Positions 21,516 through 32,140 of a DNA stretch of 64,000 nt are shown piece after piece. The notes under the pieces are model-generated. The model had not been told where the DNA came from. It was given only the letters and a program-made list of their open reading frames with translations, and did not search any database. The position numbers were made by a program, and so were the translations under genes. Every line of letters begins with the position of its first letter. Positions within the stretch are counted from its first letter, which is position 1. The DNA is from Isoetes taiwanensis (Eukaryota > Streptophyta > Lycopodiopsida > Isoetales > Isoetaceae). The stretch lies in assembly GCA_021234155.1 (NCBI GenBank), contig JAJEKV010000134.1, positions 183,501 to 247,500 on the forward strand, written 5' to 3'.

Positions 21516-22428
21516 GTTGCAGAAGCAAGCAGGCTTTGATACCATACATAAAGCTTTTACCAAAGCTATTGAGATTGCTAACATGTTTTCCTATCTTCCT
21601 GATGATGTGCACTCATCTAATGACCCCTTCTTTCCAGATTATGAACCAGAATACATGGGCCCAGATCCAATACCAGTTTATGCATTGCAAAAGGAAAAGA
21701 AGAAAGTTAAAGCAGAAGACACAGCTAGTCCTACCTCTGATGGCAGGGCAGAAATCACTAAAGTTTCAGAAGCCTTGCTAGAGGTCACCAAACAATTACA
21801 AGAAATGAAAGCTGCAAGACCTGCGAGAAAAACCTATGCCCCATGTGTGCACCGCCTAAGGGACACTCACTCCTTAGATTTTTGTTGGTACAGACCCTGC
21901 CCAAAATGTGGAAAAAGAGGACATTATGGTAAAGAGTGTCCAGTCTGCCACTTTTGCAAAGCTGTTGGTTATTATGAAGAGAGATGTAGTGTCAAAGAGT
22001 ATTTTGCAAGACAAGAAGTGACCAAAAGTGCTGAACCAAGTGCACCTAGCAGATTGGCCACGAAAACTTCTCCTGCAGTTAGGTTTGCTACTGACATTAG
22101 CACTTCAATCAGGTTTATGCAGGAAGACCAAGAAGAGGAAATTATGGCTGTACACACAAGAGCTATGCAAAGCAAGGAAGTTGCATCAACCAGCAAAGAA
22201 GCTGAGGTAATCAAAGAAAAAGTGGCCGAGAAAAATCAGGTTGTACCCCTCCCTCCTAATCAAAAGTTCATTAAGAGAGAAAAAGAAGGTGATGACTTTG
22301 AGTGTCTAATGAAAAATGCTAAGGTGAGTGTAGACTTGCTAACTTTGCTAAAAATTGCCCCATCCTATAGAAACAAGATTATGGACTTAACAAAAGAAGA
22401 TCAAGTCAATCTCTCTCAAGAGGAGTAG
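21508..22428 (+). pseudogene. Ty3/gypsy gag (5'-truncated)
   Basis: The frame enters from the LINE fragment and gives gag-like sequence: MYKLQKQAGFDTIHKAFTKA, acidic linker DPFFPDYEPEYMGPDPIPVY, then a CCHC zinc knuckle CPKCGKRGHYGKEC. A second knuckle CHFCKAVGYYEERC has Tyr where His is expected. Gag forms the particle and the knuckles bind RNA. The N-terminal half is missing. The frame ends at a TAG (22426-22428), after which the same frame continues into protease. Confidence 0.8.
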
Positions 22429-22760
22429 ATAGCCTTTGCAAATCATATTAGTGAGCAAATGCTTGTGCAGAATGAATATGATCCTGGTGCCTTCACATGT
22501 GAAGCTAGGTTAGGAAAAAATCTGCTTTCTAAAGTACTTCTTGATGGGGGCTCTCCACTTAATGTGATGCCTCACCATATAATGAAATCATGTGGCTTAG
22601 AAGTTGACAAAAAAGCACCTATGGTGCTTAAATCTTTTTCCAACTCTAGGATCAATCCAATTGGTCTGCTTAGCAACATCCCAATTGATGTGGGAGGAAT
22701 AAGAGTTGCTGCAAGCTTTATGGTGGTTGCATTTCAGGGTGTTAAAGAGAGGCGATTATT
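22429..22760 (+). pseudogene. Ty3/gypsy aspartic protease region
   Basis: In the same frame as gag, directly after its TAG. It carries ARLGKNLLSKVLLDGGSPLN, then VMPHHIMKSCGLE and IPIDVGGIRVAASFMVVAF, the layout of retropepsin-like protease of plant Tat-type Ty3/gypsy elements. The active-site triplet is DGG-S rather than the usual DTG/DSG. After FMVVAF the similarity stops and unrelated DNA begins; pol resumes near 29967. Confidence 0.75.
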
Positions 22761-24970
22761 CGTCAATTGGCGAATTTTTGGGACATTTACAAAAAAATGT
22801 GGCGAAACCATTGAATAGAACATTTTTCGAAAAAAACTTTTTTTTCGCCATGCCGAAAGGGGGAAATCCTATGACAGCGGACGATTCGCCGAGAAATTTT
22901 GCCGCCAGGTGAACTGATTCGCCTTGATTGAAGACGATAGGTGCACACCAAGAAGCCTTAAATCGCCATGTTTACTCCTTTTGGCATTTGCAGTTTTCAA
23001 TTAGGGCTTTTTAGCTATGGAGTTTTCGTGTTGTTCTTTTAGCTCGGCATTGAACACATCAAGCACAGGTTTAATAGATATGGTGCTTCTTCTTATTTGA
23101 TTGCATATTGAGTCATAGTGATGAATGATTTTTGCAGGCAGATCACTCAAAACGTCACAAATTAAGAGCAAAATCGAGGACTTGTATTTGCAAAACTGTT
23201 ATTGATGAGTCATAGATAGCTCATACAAGATATAGCCAATGTAATCTGAGAACTTTAGTTGCTTCTGGAATTGCTCAGGTGATAAAGTTTCTATTTATTT
23301 AGTAGTCATATGGATTATGGATCTATGAACATCGATAAGTAATCAAATTTGCTGGTTCTACTATTAGGAAGTTGCTTGGAAGTTATTTGGTGCTGCTTTT
23401 ACAGTTCAGATAGTAGGAGATTCTCTTTGCATGTAAGTTCAAAAGTTATCTTAAGAAGGCCTCTTTAGTACTTCATCTACTAGTTTTTACACCTTTTATG
23501 CTATGTATTACTTTTCTCAATTGCATAATTCATGAGACTAATGTGTTTTGCAGTATCTAGTCTTCCTAAAGAGAGTACATGTTTCCAATCCCCTCTGTAC
23601 AGATAGATTCTTCCAGCAACTATTGTCTATTAAGGAGTAACACGAGTCTGCAATACCCAGTCTTCTTAAAGAGATAAATATTGCCTGTTCCCAACCCCCA
23701 TGTACAGAAATATTCTCCCAACAACTATCATTCTATTAATTGCCTCGCTTTAGCCTTCTCATTCCACATTCCAGTAGCTGCATTGATATTTTACTGTAGG
23801 GCAAAAATAGTTGGATCATAGATTCTAAATCTTAAGGCTTGTTCTAAGGCTATATCTACTAGTATGACATTTGTATGGATTCTGCATGCCCAATGAAGGC
23901 AATCCACACTACAGAACGAGTTTAAGGTGGCATTGTATAAATCATGTCCTTGGCCTCATCTAAAAGCCCCATACAACTAAGTTCAATCACTGTAAACCTA
24001 CGGTTCATATTTAAACTACCGATGATTTAAACCTATTGTTCATATTTTCGCATTCATCAGGAGTAAGATAAATAGGTTCTTAAATTAATAGGCACGTCTA
24101 AATTAATAGGTGCATTTTATATTCTGTACAAATTTTCAGTTGTGGGCATGCTGATTTCAAAAGGAGCCGGATAGTTTTATTCTCACGTACTGCTCTAATC
24201 CGGTGGTTAAGGTTCAAATATGTTCAGGTATGGTCCCTTGCATTCTTCCAACTAAGTTTCTTTCCATTTTTTGCAAAATGCCCTTGTGCTCAGATCTGTA
24301 CCTTTCCCTTGCTTGCTCGTTTGTTTACTTCTAGCAGCCATCTCTGTTTTCAATTGTAAAATCTGTAAAGCATTCCCATTTTTATGAAGTGTCCCAGTGT
24401 GAGTCATCATATATTAGAGCTTGTATCTTTTTTCCTAGCAGCCGTGGATCTATTTCTTCCACAGCTCAAAGGTAGAGCACCTAAGTTAGTCCGAATAGGA
24501 AGTTCAAATAAGCCTCTCTATGCTTCTCTATTTGTTGGTGCTACATATCATGCGATTGTGTTTTCAAATCTGACTGCATTTTCAAGACTGCTAGACCCTA
24601 GTAAAGTGTTCAGACAGAAGTTACAGATTCTTGACTTATAAGCATCTGGAGCAATCATTTACATCTGGAGCATCATTTATACATCGGATTTGTTCGCTCC
24701 TTTGTTCCATAACCTTTTTTACTATGCTATGCACTATTTTGATAATATCTTTGCAGAAACTAGAAGAAATCTTTCCATTATGTTGATTATATTTTTGCAA
24801 AAACTGCAATATCCTTTGCATAAATCACACTTCATGGAAGTTGGGTTTCTCTTAGTGCGCTTAAAATTTACCTGTTGCATTTGAAGGAGCTGATGAAAAA
24901 ACTGATATCTATGATCTGTTATTGGGGAGAAGATGGCTATCTACTGTTGATGCAAGGCCAATTTGGTCAA
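22761..24970. other. unidentified insert inside the gypsy element
   Basis: About 2.2 kb of AT-rich DNA separates protease from the LINE. It contains an 80-90 bp tandem duplication (23550-23633 and 23650-23739, sharing CAGTCTTCYTAAAGAGA and CTGTACAGA-like runs). A frame at 24384-24641 is not recognised. The sequence looks like 3' UTR or intron material, possibly captured genomic DNA or the rest of another element. No ends were found. Confidence 0.4.
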
Positions 24971-25105
24971 AGGAAGGAAGGAAGGAAGGAAGTTTATTTT
25001 AACGTCCACGGAGGCCAAAGGCCTATGAGACGGTACATGCAGAGAACAGGCAAAAAAGCCAAAAACCCCAACACCAAAAACAAACAATGTAACTGTACAG
25101 TAGAA

Positions 25106-25161
25106 CCCTACTACCGGGATGAAAAAACCCCCACTTGGGAGGAAAAACCCTAGCAGTAGGC
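25106..25161 (-). ncRNA. conserved LINE 3' UTR stem-loop (copy B)
   Basis: On the plus strand CCTACTACCGGG pairs with CCCTAGCAGTAGG around a loop with TGAAAAAACCCCCAC and GAGGAAAAACCC. The same structure lies at 17118-17172, 56306-56360, 19407-19469, 45286-45375 and 57928-58014. Called as an RNA structure of the LINE transcript, not an independent gene. Confidence 0.6.
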
Positions 25162-25429
25162 TCTCAAATACCATGCCCCAGAAGAGCAAGTCTGACGGCC
25201 GAAATCTGCAGGATGTAAGCTCCCAGCCGCGCTACCATAGGTGATGCAAGTAACTGATGTAGCGGTGTGTCGAGCATCTAAGATCGTGCAGTGCACCGCC
25301 GGACATGGGCATATCTTTGGCCGGGTTGGAGGGCATGGTGCTCATCCTCTATCACGCGTGCATCTCACAACACCGACATATCCTTTCCTCCCCCGGGATC
25401 CCGTGCCCGCCATTCAACCCCAAATGACT

Positions 25430-27270
25430 GTTTCAATTTCGAGGTAATGGGAACCCGCCCTTATGGCAGCAATAGCTCTCCGTTTCTTTCGAGATGTGTG
25501 CTTTCAAGGCACCGATGGGGTCCATGCTCAAGGCGGGATTAACTCGAAGGCGTGATAGTGCTCGTCTTGGGCTTTGCAAGAGTAGAGGCATCCCAATGGG
25601 GTGGCAAAGATAGCCCGCATCCAATTGCCCATTCGCAAGCGATCGAACCGCCGGTGCCACCATCATTTGGTAATCCATAGACCACCTCCTAAACCATCCC
25701 TTACGATTGCTCGTGCCATACCCTCTTCTCAAATGCCGGGGCCCTCCGTTAACAACAAACTGTGGGGGCAAGCGATGCTCATCCATCCCATCCACCTTAT
25801 GGAAGCAAGTAAGATGCTGCAAGATAGCGAATCTTCAGTAAAGGCGAACCCCCGTCTCATACAACAAAATCCGATACTGTACGGTGTCCTTCACTCCCAA
25901 GCTATATGTCAAGAAAGCTTTTCGCACCCTTTCCAACCTATCCCATGTATTTTTGCTAACTGCTGGGCCCCAAACCTCCACCCCATATAGCGACCGGCTC
26001 GACTAAAGCTCTAAACAGGTGTGCTCTCCTCGCCCCGCCACAGATCTATCCAAGCAACACGCTGCTTTTGCATCGCATATAAAGCCTTCCAGCCTGCAGA
26101 CCGGCTCTCCTCTCCACACACTCATCCCACAAAGATGTTAGTAGTGAAATCAATTCCCGTGATACTTGAAGCTCGCACCATCTCCACTTCCGCCCCCCCG
26201 TAATATAACTCAGGGATAGGGTGTTTGCGAGGACGAGGATCGCGAGAAGCTTAGTTTTGTGCAAGTTCACCTGTCATTCCCGTTGCCCCACGGACCCCAC
26301 CGAGGGCATCCAAATGTCGCTTTGCATACTGGCGGCGTGTGGGCTAGCAAAGCTACATCATCCGCATATAGTAATCGGCCCACGAGGAGGTCGATCGGAT
26401 AATTGCACCGGCTCCCCATGGTGCCGAGATCCACGTCTCCAAGCTATCAATGTACAACCCAAAAGCGTTGGAGACAACGGGCAGCCCCGCTTAACTCCCA
26501 TAGTGCTAGCTACCCGCCGATCTTCATAAGGCGGTAGCGGAAGATAAATCCCATCATAAAATTTGGTGCACCACATTCGCAACTCTGTGGAACTCGCAAT
26601 TCTTGCAACCTCTCGCCACAAAGATGTCTCTCGGGGATGGTATCATATGCGTCTTAAAATCTACAAAGCGGCAATACAAGTCTCGTCACAAGATTGCGGC
26701 TTGCCTCCATCAACACTCTCAAAGTGAAGATATGGTCGGTCGTGGAGTGAGCCGGGCGAAAGCCCGCCCGGCCAATTGCCCGCACCCCCGCCTCCTCGGC
26801 CCACTTAGTGAGTTTCTTCTCCACCACCCGCGGGAGCTTTGCAAACGGCGAAGCTTACCATAATCATCAGGTAATTCACGGCCATCCAGATTACCGGCTT
26901 TTATGAACGGGAACAACCTTACTAACCATCCACTCCCTGGGGAGGCCCCTCGCCGAGCACGGTTAATGATCACCGTCGGGGGCCCTACCATAGATGGGCC
27001 ACCCCACTTCAACAGCTTCGACTGCGCCCCCTCAGTAAATCCTTTGCCTTGCCATTCGCCGGATGCCCGAGACCTGGCTGGACATCCTCCCCGCGTGGAG
27101 CCGCAGCACCTCTCCTACCTGATGACCGGGACCACGGCATTAGCTCCCTGGGGGTCATATAACTCACGCAAGCGGTGCATCCATTGCTCCACACCGACAT
27201 TACCAGCCACCGGGGCTTCTTGTATAAAACCTTACGCCAAAAGCTTTTGGCTCGCCATAAGCATGTCAAG
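25430..27270 (-). pseudogene. LINE B reverse transcriptase and C-terminal region
   Basis: Minus-strand blocks: GVKRGCPLSPTLLG (near 26470-26510), the catalytic YADD at 26357-26368 followed by VALLA, the K-L-A-I block near 26235-26270 and a C-terminal part with KAHISKETESYCCHKG near 25450-25500. Motif order is normal for non-LTR RT, with frameshifts throughout. The zinc-finger-like end is clearer in copies A and C. Confidence 0.85.
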
Positions 27271-27659
27271 CGCGCCTCCGGGTTTTCGCCATGTATCTCA
27301 GCCTTCTTGGCTTTTAGGAAGATCTTATAGTCTTGCGGGGCTGCGGGCGCAGAAGCGTGGATCTATGACCAAGCTTAACCGGCTCTTTAGAGCCTTGCAA
27401 TCGACATCAAACCACGGGTTCTCGGGGAAAATGTGCGGTGTCCCTCCTTGGAGGGCCCTTCACTGCAAAGGAAGCCTCGGCGGTACGCAAGCGCCCTCAC
27501 CAGCCATGCACACCTGTCTTGCAGTGTGTAGAAGCTATCAAACCCTTGTAACTCCCGCACCAACACAGATTCATACTGTCCCTGCTTCTGATAGCGTGGG
27601 ATGTACGGTAACCCTCCATGCCCCCTTTGCGGTGTCTCCACTATTGAGTGCTCCCAATT

Positions 27660-28560
27660 CAGCGTGACATAAAGCGGGTAATGATCTGACAAAGCCTCCT
27701 CATCCCCTGTGCTTGTGCCAATGGAGAAGTGTGTAACCATGTCAAGTCTTCGCTACAGGGCGAGAAGGTAATCCAACACACTAGCTCCCCATCCCGCCTA
27801 TCACTCCCGCAAGTAACACCCCCGACGAGTGTGGCCATCGCCGCATACCATTACAAATTACCATGTCAAAACCACGGCAGAGCTGGACCAGTGCACCGCC
27901 AAATGGTCTAGCCACCATATATCCTGGGAGTGCCGTGTATGCTGAATAGCGGCTGTCTCAAGCCAAAGCGGATCAGCATTATCGTCACCTTGGAAGGTCA
28001 CCGACTGCAACTGCGCCGTACGAGCATTGAAATCTCCAAGCAAAAACACCGCCCCCGGCTGTCTATAGCGGTCTATGTCATCATACGGATCCCTATACCA
28101 AGATCGGACATCTGTGGTTCCGCATCATGTACCGGTAGAACTTAGAGCCCTCGTGATGGGGAATGTAGCAGCTAGCAAGAAACAATGGTACATGACCGGG
28201 CTCTAATACCATTACCCACATGTAGCGATTAAATGCATCGGACTTCAAGTGTGATCTTGCATGCTAAGGCATCCCTAAAGTAGCAAGCCACTCCACCGCA
28301 TCGTGCGCCGCCATGGCGCTCATTAGCAAGTGAGAAATGCTGATATCCTCGAATGTCTGGCAATCGATGCCCTTCATACTCCCATGTCTCCTGCAGGAAG
28401 ACGATGTCCATGTCTGTCGCGATCCCATTCAAGCCCACTGCCCTTCTGCCACGGGAAGCCCCTACAATTCCGGGAAAGAATGCGAAGACACTTTCCCTAT
28501 GCCGACCGCGGGCCGTGGACCCATCGAGTGCGAGAGGACGCTGGCGTGGTTGGAATAACG
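27660..28560 (-). pseudogene. LINE B apurinic-like endonuclease domain
   Basis: The minus strand holds, in order, MDIVFLQETWEYEGH (near 28405, with the catalytic Glu), GGVACYFRD, FLLGDFNARTAQ (near 28045, the GDFN motif) and SDHYPLYVTLNW (near 27690, the terminal SDH box). These are hallmarks of the exo-endo-phos endonuclease that nicks target DNA before target-primed reverse transcription. Several frameshifts separate the blocks. Confidence 0.85.
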
Positions 28561-29229
28561 GGCAGCCGCGCCACGGGACCCGATGGATGTCTTTGCGATG
28601 GTGGAAGGCCTCAATCCGCCCCCTCCTTGGCCTGCTCGGCCTGATGCCTGGGATCGCGCGCCTGCGGCGACATTTGTTGGTGGGAATCTTTGCCTCCCGC
28701 GAATCGTCGACGAGGAGGCACATATACCTTCATCTTGCCATTAACCAAACCAGCAGCCCCTCCAGCTTGTCGAATCTCTCTTATCTTGACCAACTCTTGG
28801 CTTCTTTCCCGTTGTTGCGATTGGCGTGAGATCCGGATCGGTATATGGACGTACCTTTCAAGTTTAATCGTGCGTTGCAACAACAAAGATTTTGCCTCCC
28901 AATCCAAGCGCAAACTTAACTAGCCGAGGTCTCATGCTCGGTCCTCCCGACCCCGATTGGACTCTTGATAACCAAAATCGTAATTGGAGCTTTGCAAGTA
29001 CCCGTGGTGGTAAGCTTACCGCAAATCCTCGCCTTGCTCCTCCGGCAATCCCCCGCGACAATAAGGTTGAGGCGTGCACGGATGTCTTGCTCCTCACGGC
29101 AGTACCCGCGATTCCCCGAGCCACCTCGGCCTCGGTATGGGGGTGCTGGTGCAGACGACCGTGGTGTACTCGGACTTCGTTGCACCTCCATTGAGGAGGT
29201 CCTGCATCTCTCTTCACGCAAGTGGGCCA

Positions 29230-29787
29230 TATGGTTCTCTATATGTGAGCATCTTCGACATCTCCCTGCTCATGCGCCTTTGCTTCATCAAGGAATTGGA
29301 GCCTGCCCCGCACCGCTTCCACATCCTTTTCCTTAGCATCTATCCGACCAGCCATGCTTGTGACTTGTACAATCTGGCTGGAGCAACCCCTTCATGTCAC
29401 CCGTGCTTGCGCCATGTCTTCCATCCATTCTTTGGTGGACCTTATCCAAGCGGTGCCCCATCTCCGTGACTAGCTGCGTTGTTGCTTGTATCTCCTCTCT
29501 TATCTCGGTCATCAGCCTTTTGGGCTCCCCCCGCAATCATAATCCCCAAGCCGAACTTCCACAAGGGAAATTCGCTCCTTCTGTTGGAGAAGCTGCTTCT
29601 TGAGCGCAGCCCCTGGCAAATTGTCCCGTGATGCCTCCAAGCTTGCCAGCTTAGCCTGGAGGGAACCGGCCTGTTCCTGTACAACCCTAATTGCCTCAGC
29701 CTGTGATACCTGCTCTGATGGGGACGAGGTATCCAAATTGCGGGCTCTTTTCTTCAACGCATGCATGCTGTCAGGGGTGGCCATAGA
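29230..29787 (-). pseudogene. LINE B ORF1-like coiled-coil region
   Basis: From ATG 29784 the frame reads MATPDSMHALKKRARNLDTS and continues with a heptad-rich stretch (VQEQAGSLQAKLASLEASRD). After a frameshift near 29520 it continues as RLMTEIREEIQATTQLVTEM. This fits the coiled-coil RNA-binding ORF1 protein of LINEs. The following minus-strand frames (29230-28860) are Arg/Ser/Pro-rich. No RRM or zinc knuckle was seen with confidence. Confidence 0.5.
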
Positions 29788-29966
29788 GGGCCGGGACTGT
29801 CAGGTGGATTCCGTCGACTAAAACAGGGGAAACACCGTACAAATCATACACCGACGGAAAGCTCGTTCGATAAGCTTTCCAACGAGCCCAAGAACACCTG
29901 AATCTGACACCGGAATCCCGAGTTATGAGCAAAAGAGCAGGGCTGAAACCCTAAGCGCCAGCATGA

Positions 29967-31715
29967 GGAGAGTGTACCATATCTGATGGCAAGAAAACTG
30001 TCACCCTACTCAATAAGCTTGGAGAATTTGAGTCTTTGAACTTTATTGAAGAAGATTTGTTGGTTACTAACCTGTGTGGTGAATATGAGTTTTCAATAGC
30101 TGCAGCAGATGTTGAGTCAAAGCCAACTAAGGGAAGTATTGCACCAGGTAAAAAGGGCTTTGCCTTTCTATGGTTTGATGGGGGAGTTTCAAAGAAGTTG
30201 AGCATTGCATCCTCTGCTGCCATTATCAAGGATCATAACTGTAAGCTGCTTGCAAAAGTTGGCAGGATCTATCCTAACACTACTTCAAACATGGCAGAGT
30301 ACAAAGCTATGATACCTGGATTGCAAGAGGCCAAACACTTAGGAATAACTAACATTGTGATATTTGGAGATTCTCAGTTAGTTTGCAGGCAAATATTAGG
30401 GGAATATCAAGCTAAACATGAAGACATGATAGCCCTCAGAGATGAAACTCTGAAGGAGTTAGCAGACTTTAAATGCTGGGAGCTAAATCACATTTCCAGA
30501 GATCTTAATGAGGAAACTGATGCACTTTGCAAAAGTGTTTTGCTCGAGCATCTTGCAGAGGGAGCTGTCAAGGAAGAGGAACTGGAGGAAGAAGACCTAA
30601 GGCAGCTGCACCCTATATTGGTCATCAATGCCAATGCTGAAAAAGAGGTAAAAGGGTTAAAAATTGAAAAAAGTGGTAAGGAAAGAACATTGTTTGTGGG
30701 AGACCTGTTTAAAGAGGAAAATAGAAGTAAGGTCACTCAAATGTTTGATGATTGGAAAGATGTGTTTGCTTGGGATTACAATGAACTTGTAGGAGTGGAT
30801 AGGAGAGTATGTGAGTTTGAAATTAAAGTTAAAAAAGATGTGAAACCTGTTGTGCAAAAGCTCAGGAGAATTAATGTTGCCTTGTTAGATCTGATCAAGG
30901 AGGAGTTGTGCAAGATGGAAAATGCAGGTGTCATAAGTGAAATAGTGTATCCAGAGTGGTTGTTCTGTATTGTTCCTGTGGAAAAGAAAAATAAAACCAT
31001 AAGAATTTGTATTGACTATAGGGATCTAAACAAAGCCACTATCAAGGATTGTTATCCCTTGCCCTTCTTGGAGCAAGTTTTACATGCTGTTGCAGGGAAA
31101 GAAATCTACTCATTCTTAGATGGATTCTCAGGCTTCAACCAAATCAGCATAAAAGAAGAAGATCAGGCAAAAACAGCTTTCATCACACCTTGGGGAACCT
31201 ATGCAATGAAGAGAATGCCATTTGGTTTGATGAATGCCTCAGCTACATTTCAAAGAGCAATGGATACCATATTCAAGAACATGCCCTCAGATCAGTTCAG
31301 AGTATTTCTGGATGATCTGTGCTTAGGTACCTTGCTAAATGATCATTTTGCTTATCTCACTAAAGTTTTTTTTCTATGCAGAAAAGGAGGAGTAAGTTTG
31401 AATCCAAAGAAGTGTCTATTTATGTGCTCAAAAGGAGACCTTCTAGGACATGAAGTCTCAACACAAGGAATACAAGTTGCTGAGAGCAAGGTGGATGCTT
31501 TAAAGAAACTCACACCACCCAAAACTATCAAACAGGTAAAAAGTTTTTTAGGGATAACAAGCTTTCTAAGGATGTATATACCACACTTTTCTCATACTAC
31601 AAGTCCCATCTCAAAATTGACCAAAATAGGTAAGTTCTCCAAACATGAGAGCAAGTATATCAAGGTCCAATGGACTGAAGAACATCAGCAGGCCTTTGAG
31701 AAAATCTGCCACTAA
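29967..31715 (+). pseudogene. Ty3/gypsy pol: RNase H then reverse transcriptase
   Basis: One long open frame (first ATG 30036). Residues 38-175 form a type I, plant/archaeal-like RNase H: FLWFDGGVSKK, NTTSNMAEYKAMIPGLQEAK, IVIFGDSQLVCRQI, LNEETDALCK, so all four acidic positions (D, E, D, D) are present. RT follows at about residues 275-470: RICIDYRDLNKATIKDCYPLP, FLDGFSGFNQISI, MKRMPFGLMNASATFQRAM, the catalytic FLDD box and GHEVSTQGIQV. After SPISKLTKIGKF the frame enters the RNase H connection (VQWTEEHQQAFEKI) and ends. Standard elements have RNase H after RT. Missing afterwards are the second RNase H and the integrase core. Confidence 0.88.
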
Positions 31716-32085
31716 ACATACCCCCTTTAGCCTAGTCTATGGGATTGAAGCCATTTTACCTATTGAACTTGAGCTGCCTTCACTCAGGCTGGCATATAAA
31801 ATTAACTTGGAAATGGAAGAAGCTCACAGGGACAGATTGGCAAAATTGATGCAGTTGGAGGAACATAGGTATGAAGCTGAGAATGCAATACAACTGAAGA
31901 AAGCAAGAGATGTAGCAGCATTTAAAGCAGCTCACAAATTGCAAGGGATCTTGAGAAGTGGGGAACTTCTTCTAAAATAGAACAAAGCAAGAGAGAAAGT
32001 AGCAGTCAAATTTGAGAATCTATGGGAAGGTCCTTATGAGGTAATTGGAATTGCAGGAAAAGACTTATATTGGTTAAAATCACTT
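31700..32085 (+). pseudogene. Ty3/gypsy integrase C-terminal remnant
   Basis: Directly after the RT frame, in another frame, KSATKHTPFSLVYGIEAILP begins: the C-terminal end of plant Ty3/gypsy integrase cores (TPFxLVYGxEAVLPxE). It goes on through EMEEAHRDRLAKLMQLEEHR, a TAG at 31978-31980, then FENLWEGPYEVIGIAGKDLY, the integrase C-terminal fold. The whole catalytic core (zinc finger and DDE) is absent, so an internal deletion of roughly 1.5 kb joins RT to the integrase tail. Confidence 0.8.
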
Positions 32086-32140
32086 GGGTGTAAAATCGCT
32101 AGTGGGGTACAACTTTTGGCGAAGAGTTTAAGCACTTTAA

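Larger units (their letters stand above)
24971..29955 (-). mobile_element. LINE, nearly full-length copy B (about 5 kb)
   Basis: Read on the minus strand: a 5' region from about 29955, ORF1-like coiled coil, endonuclease, reverse transcriptase, a C-terminal part, a 3' stem-loop, GGACGTTAAAATAAAC and a (TTCC)n tail (GGAA on the plus strand, 24971-24993). Frames are broken in many places, so it is inactive. It splits the Ty3/gypsy element, whose pol restarts at 29967. No target-site duplication could be recognised. Copies A and C have the same 3' end. Confidence 0.85.

Noticed and set aside
27858-28829. Plus-strand frames over the LINE endonuclease region
   Set aside because: Shadows of the minus-strand LINE coding sequence.
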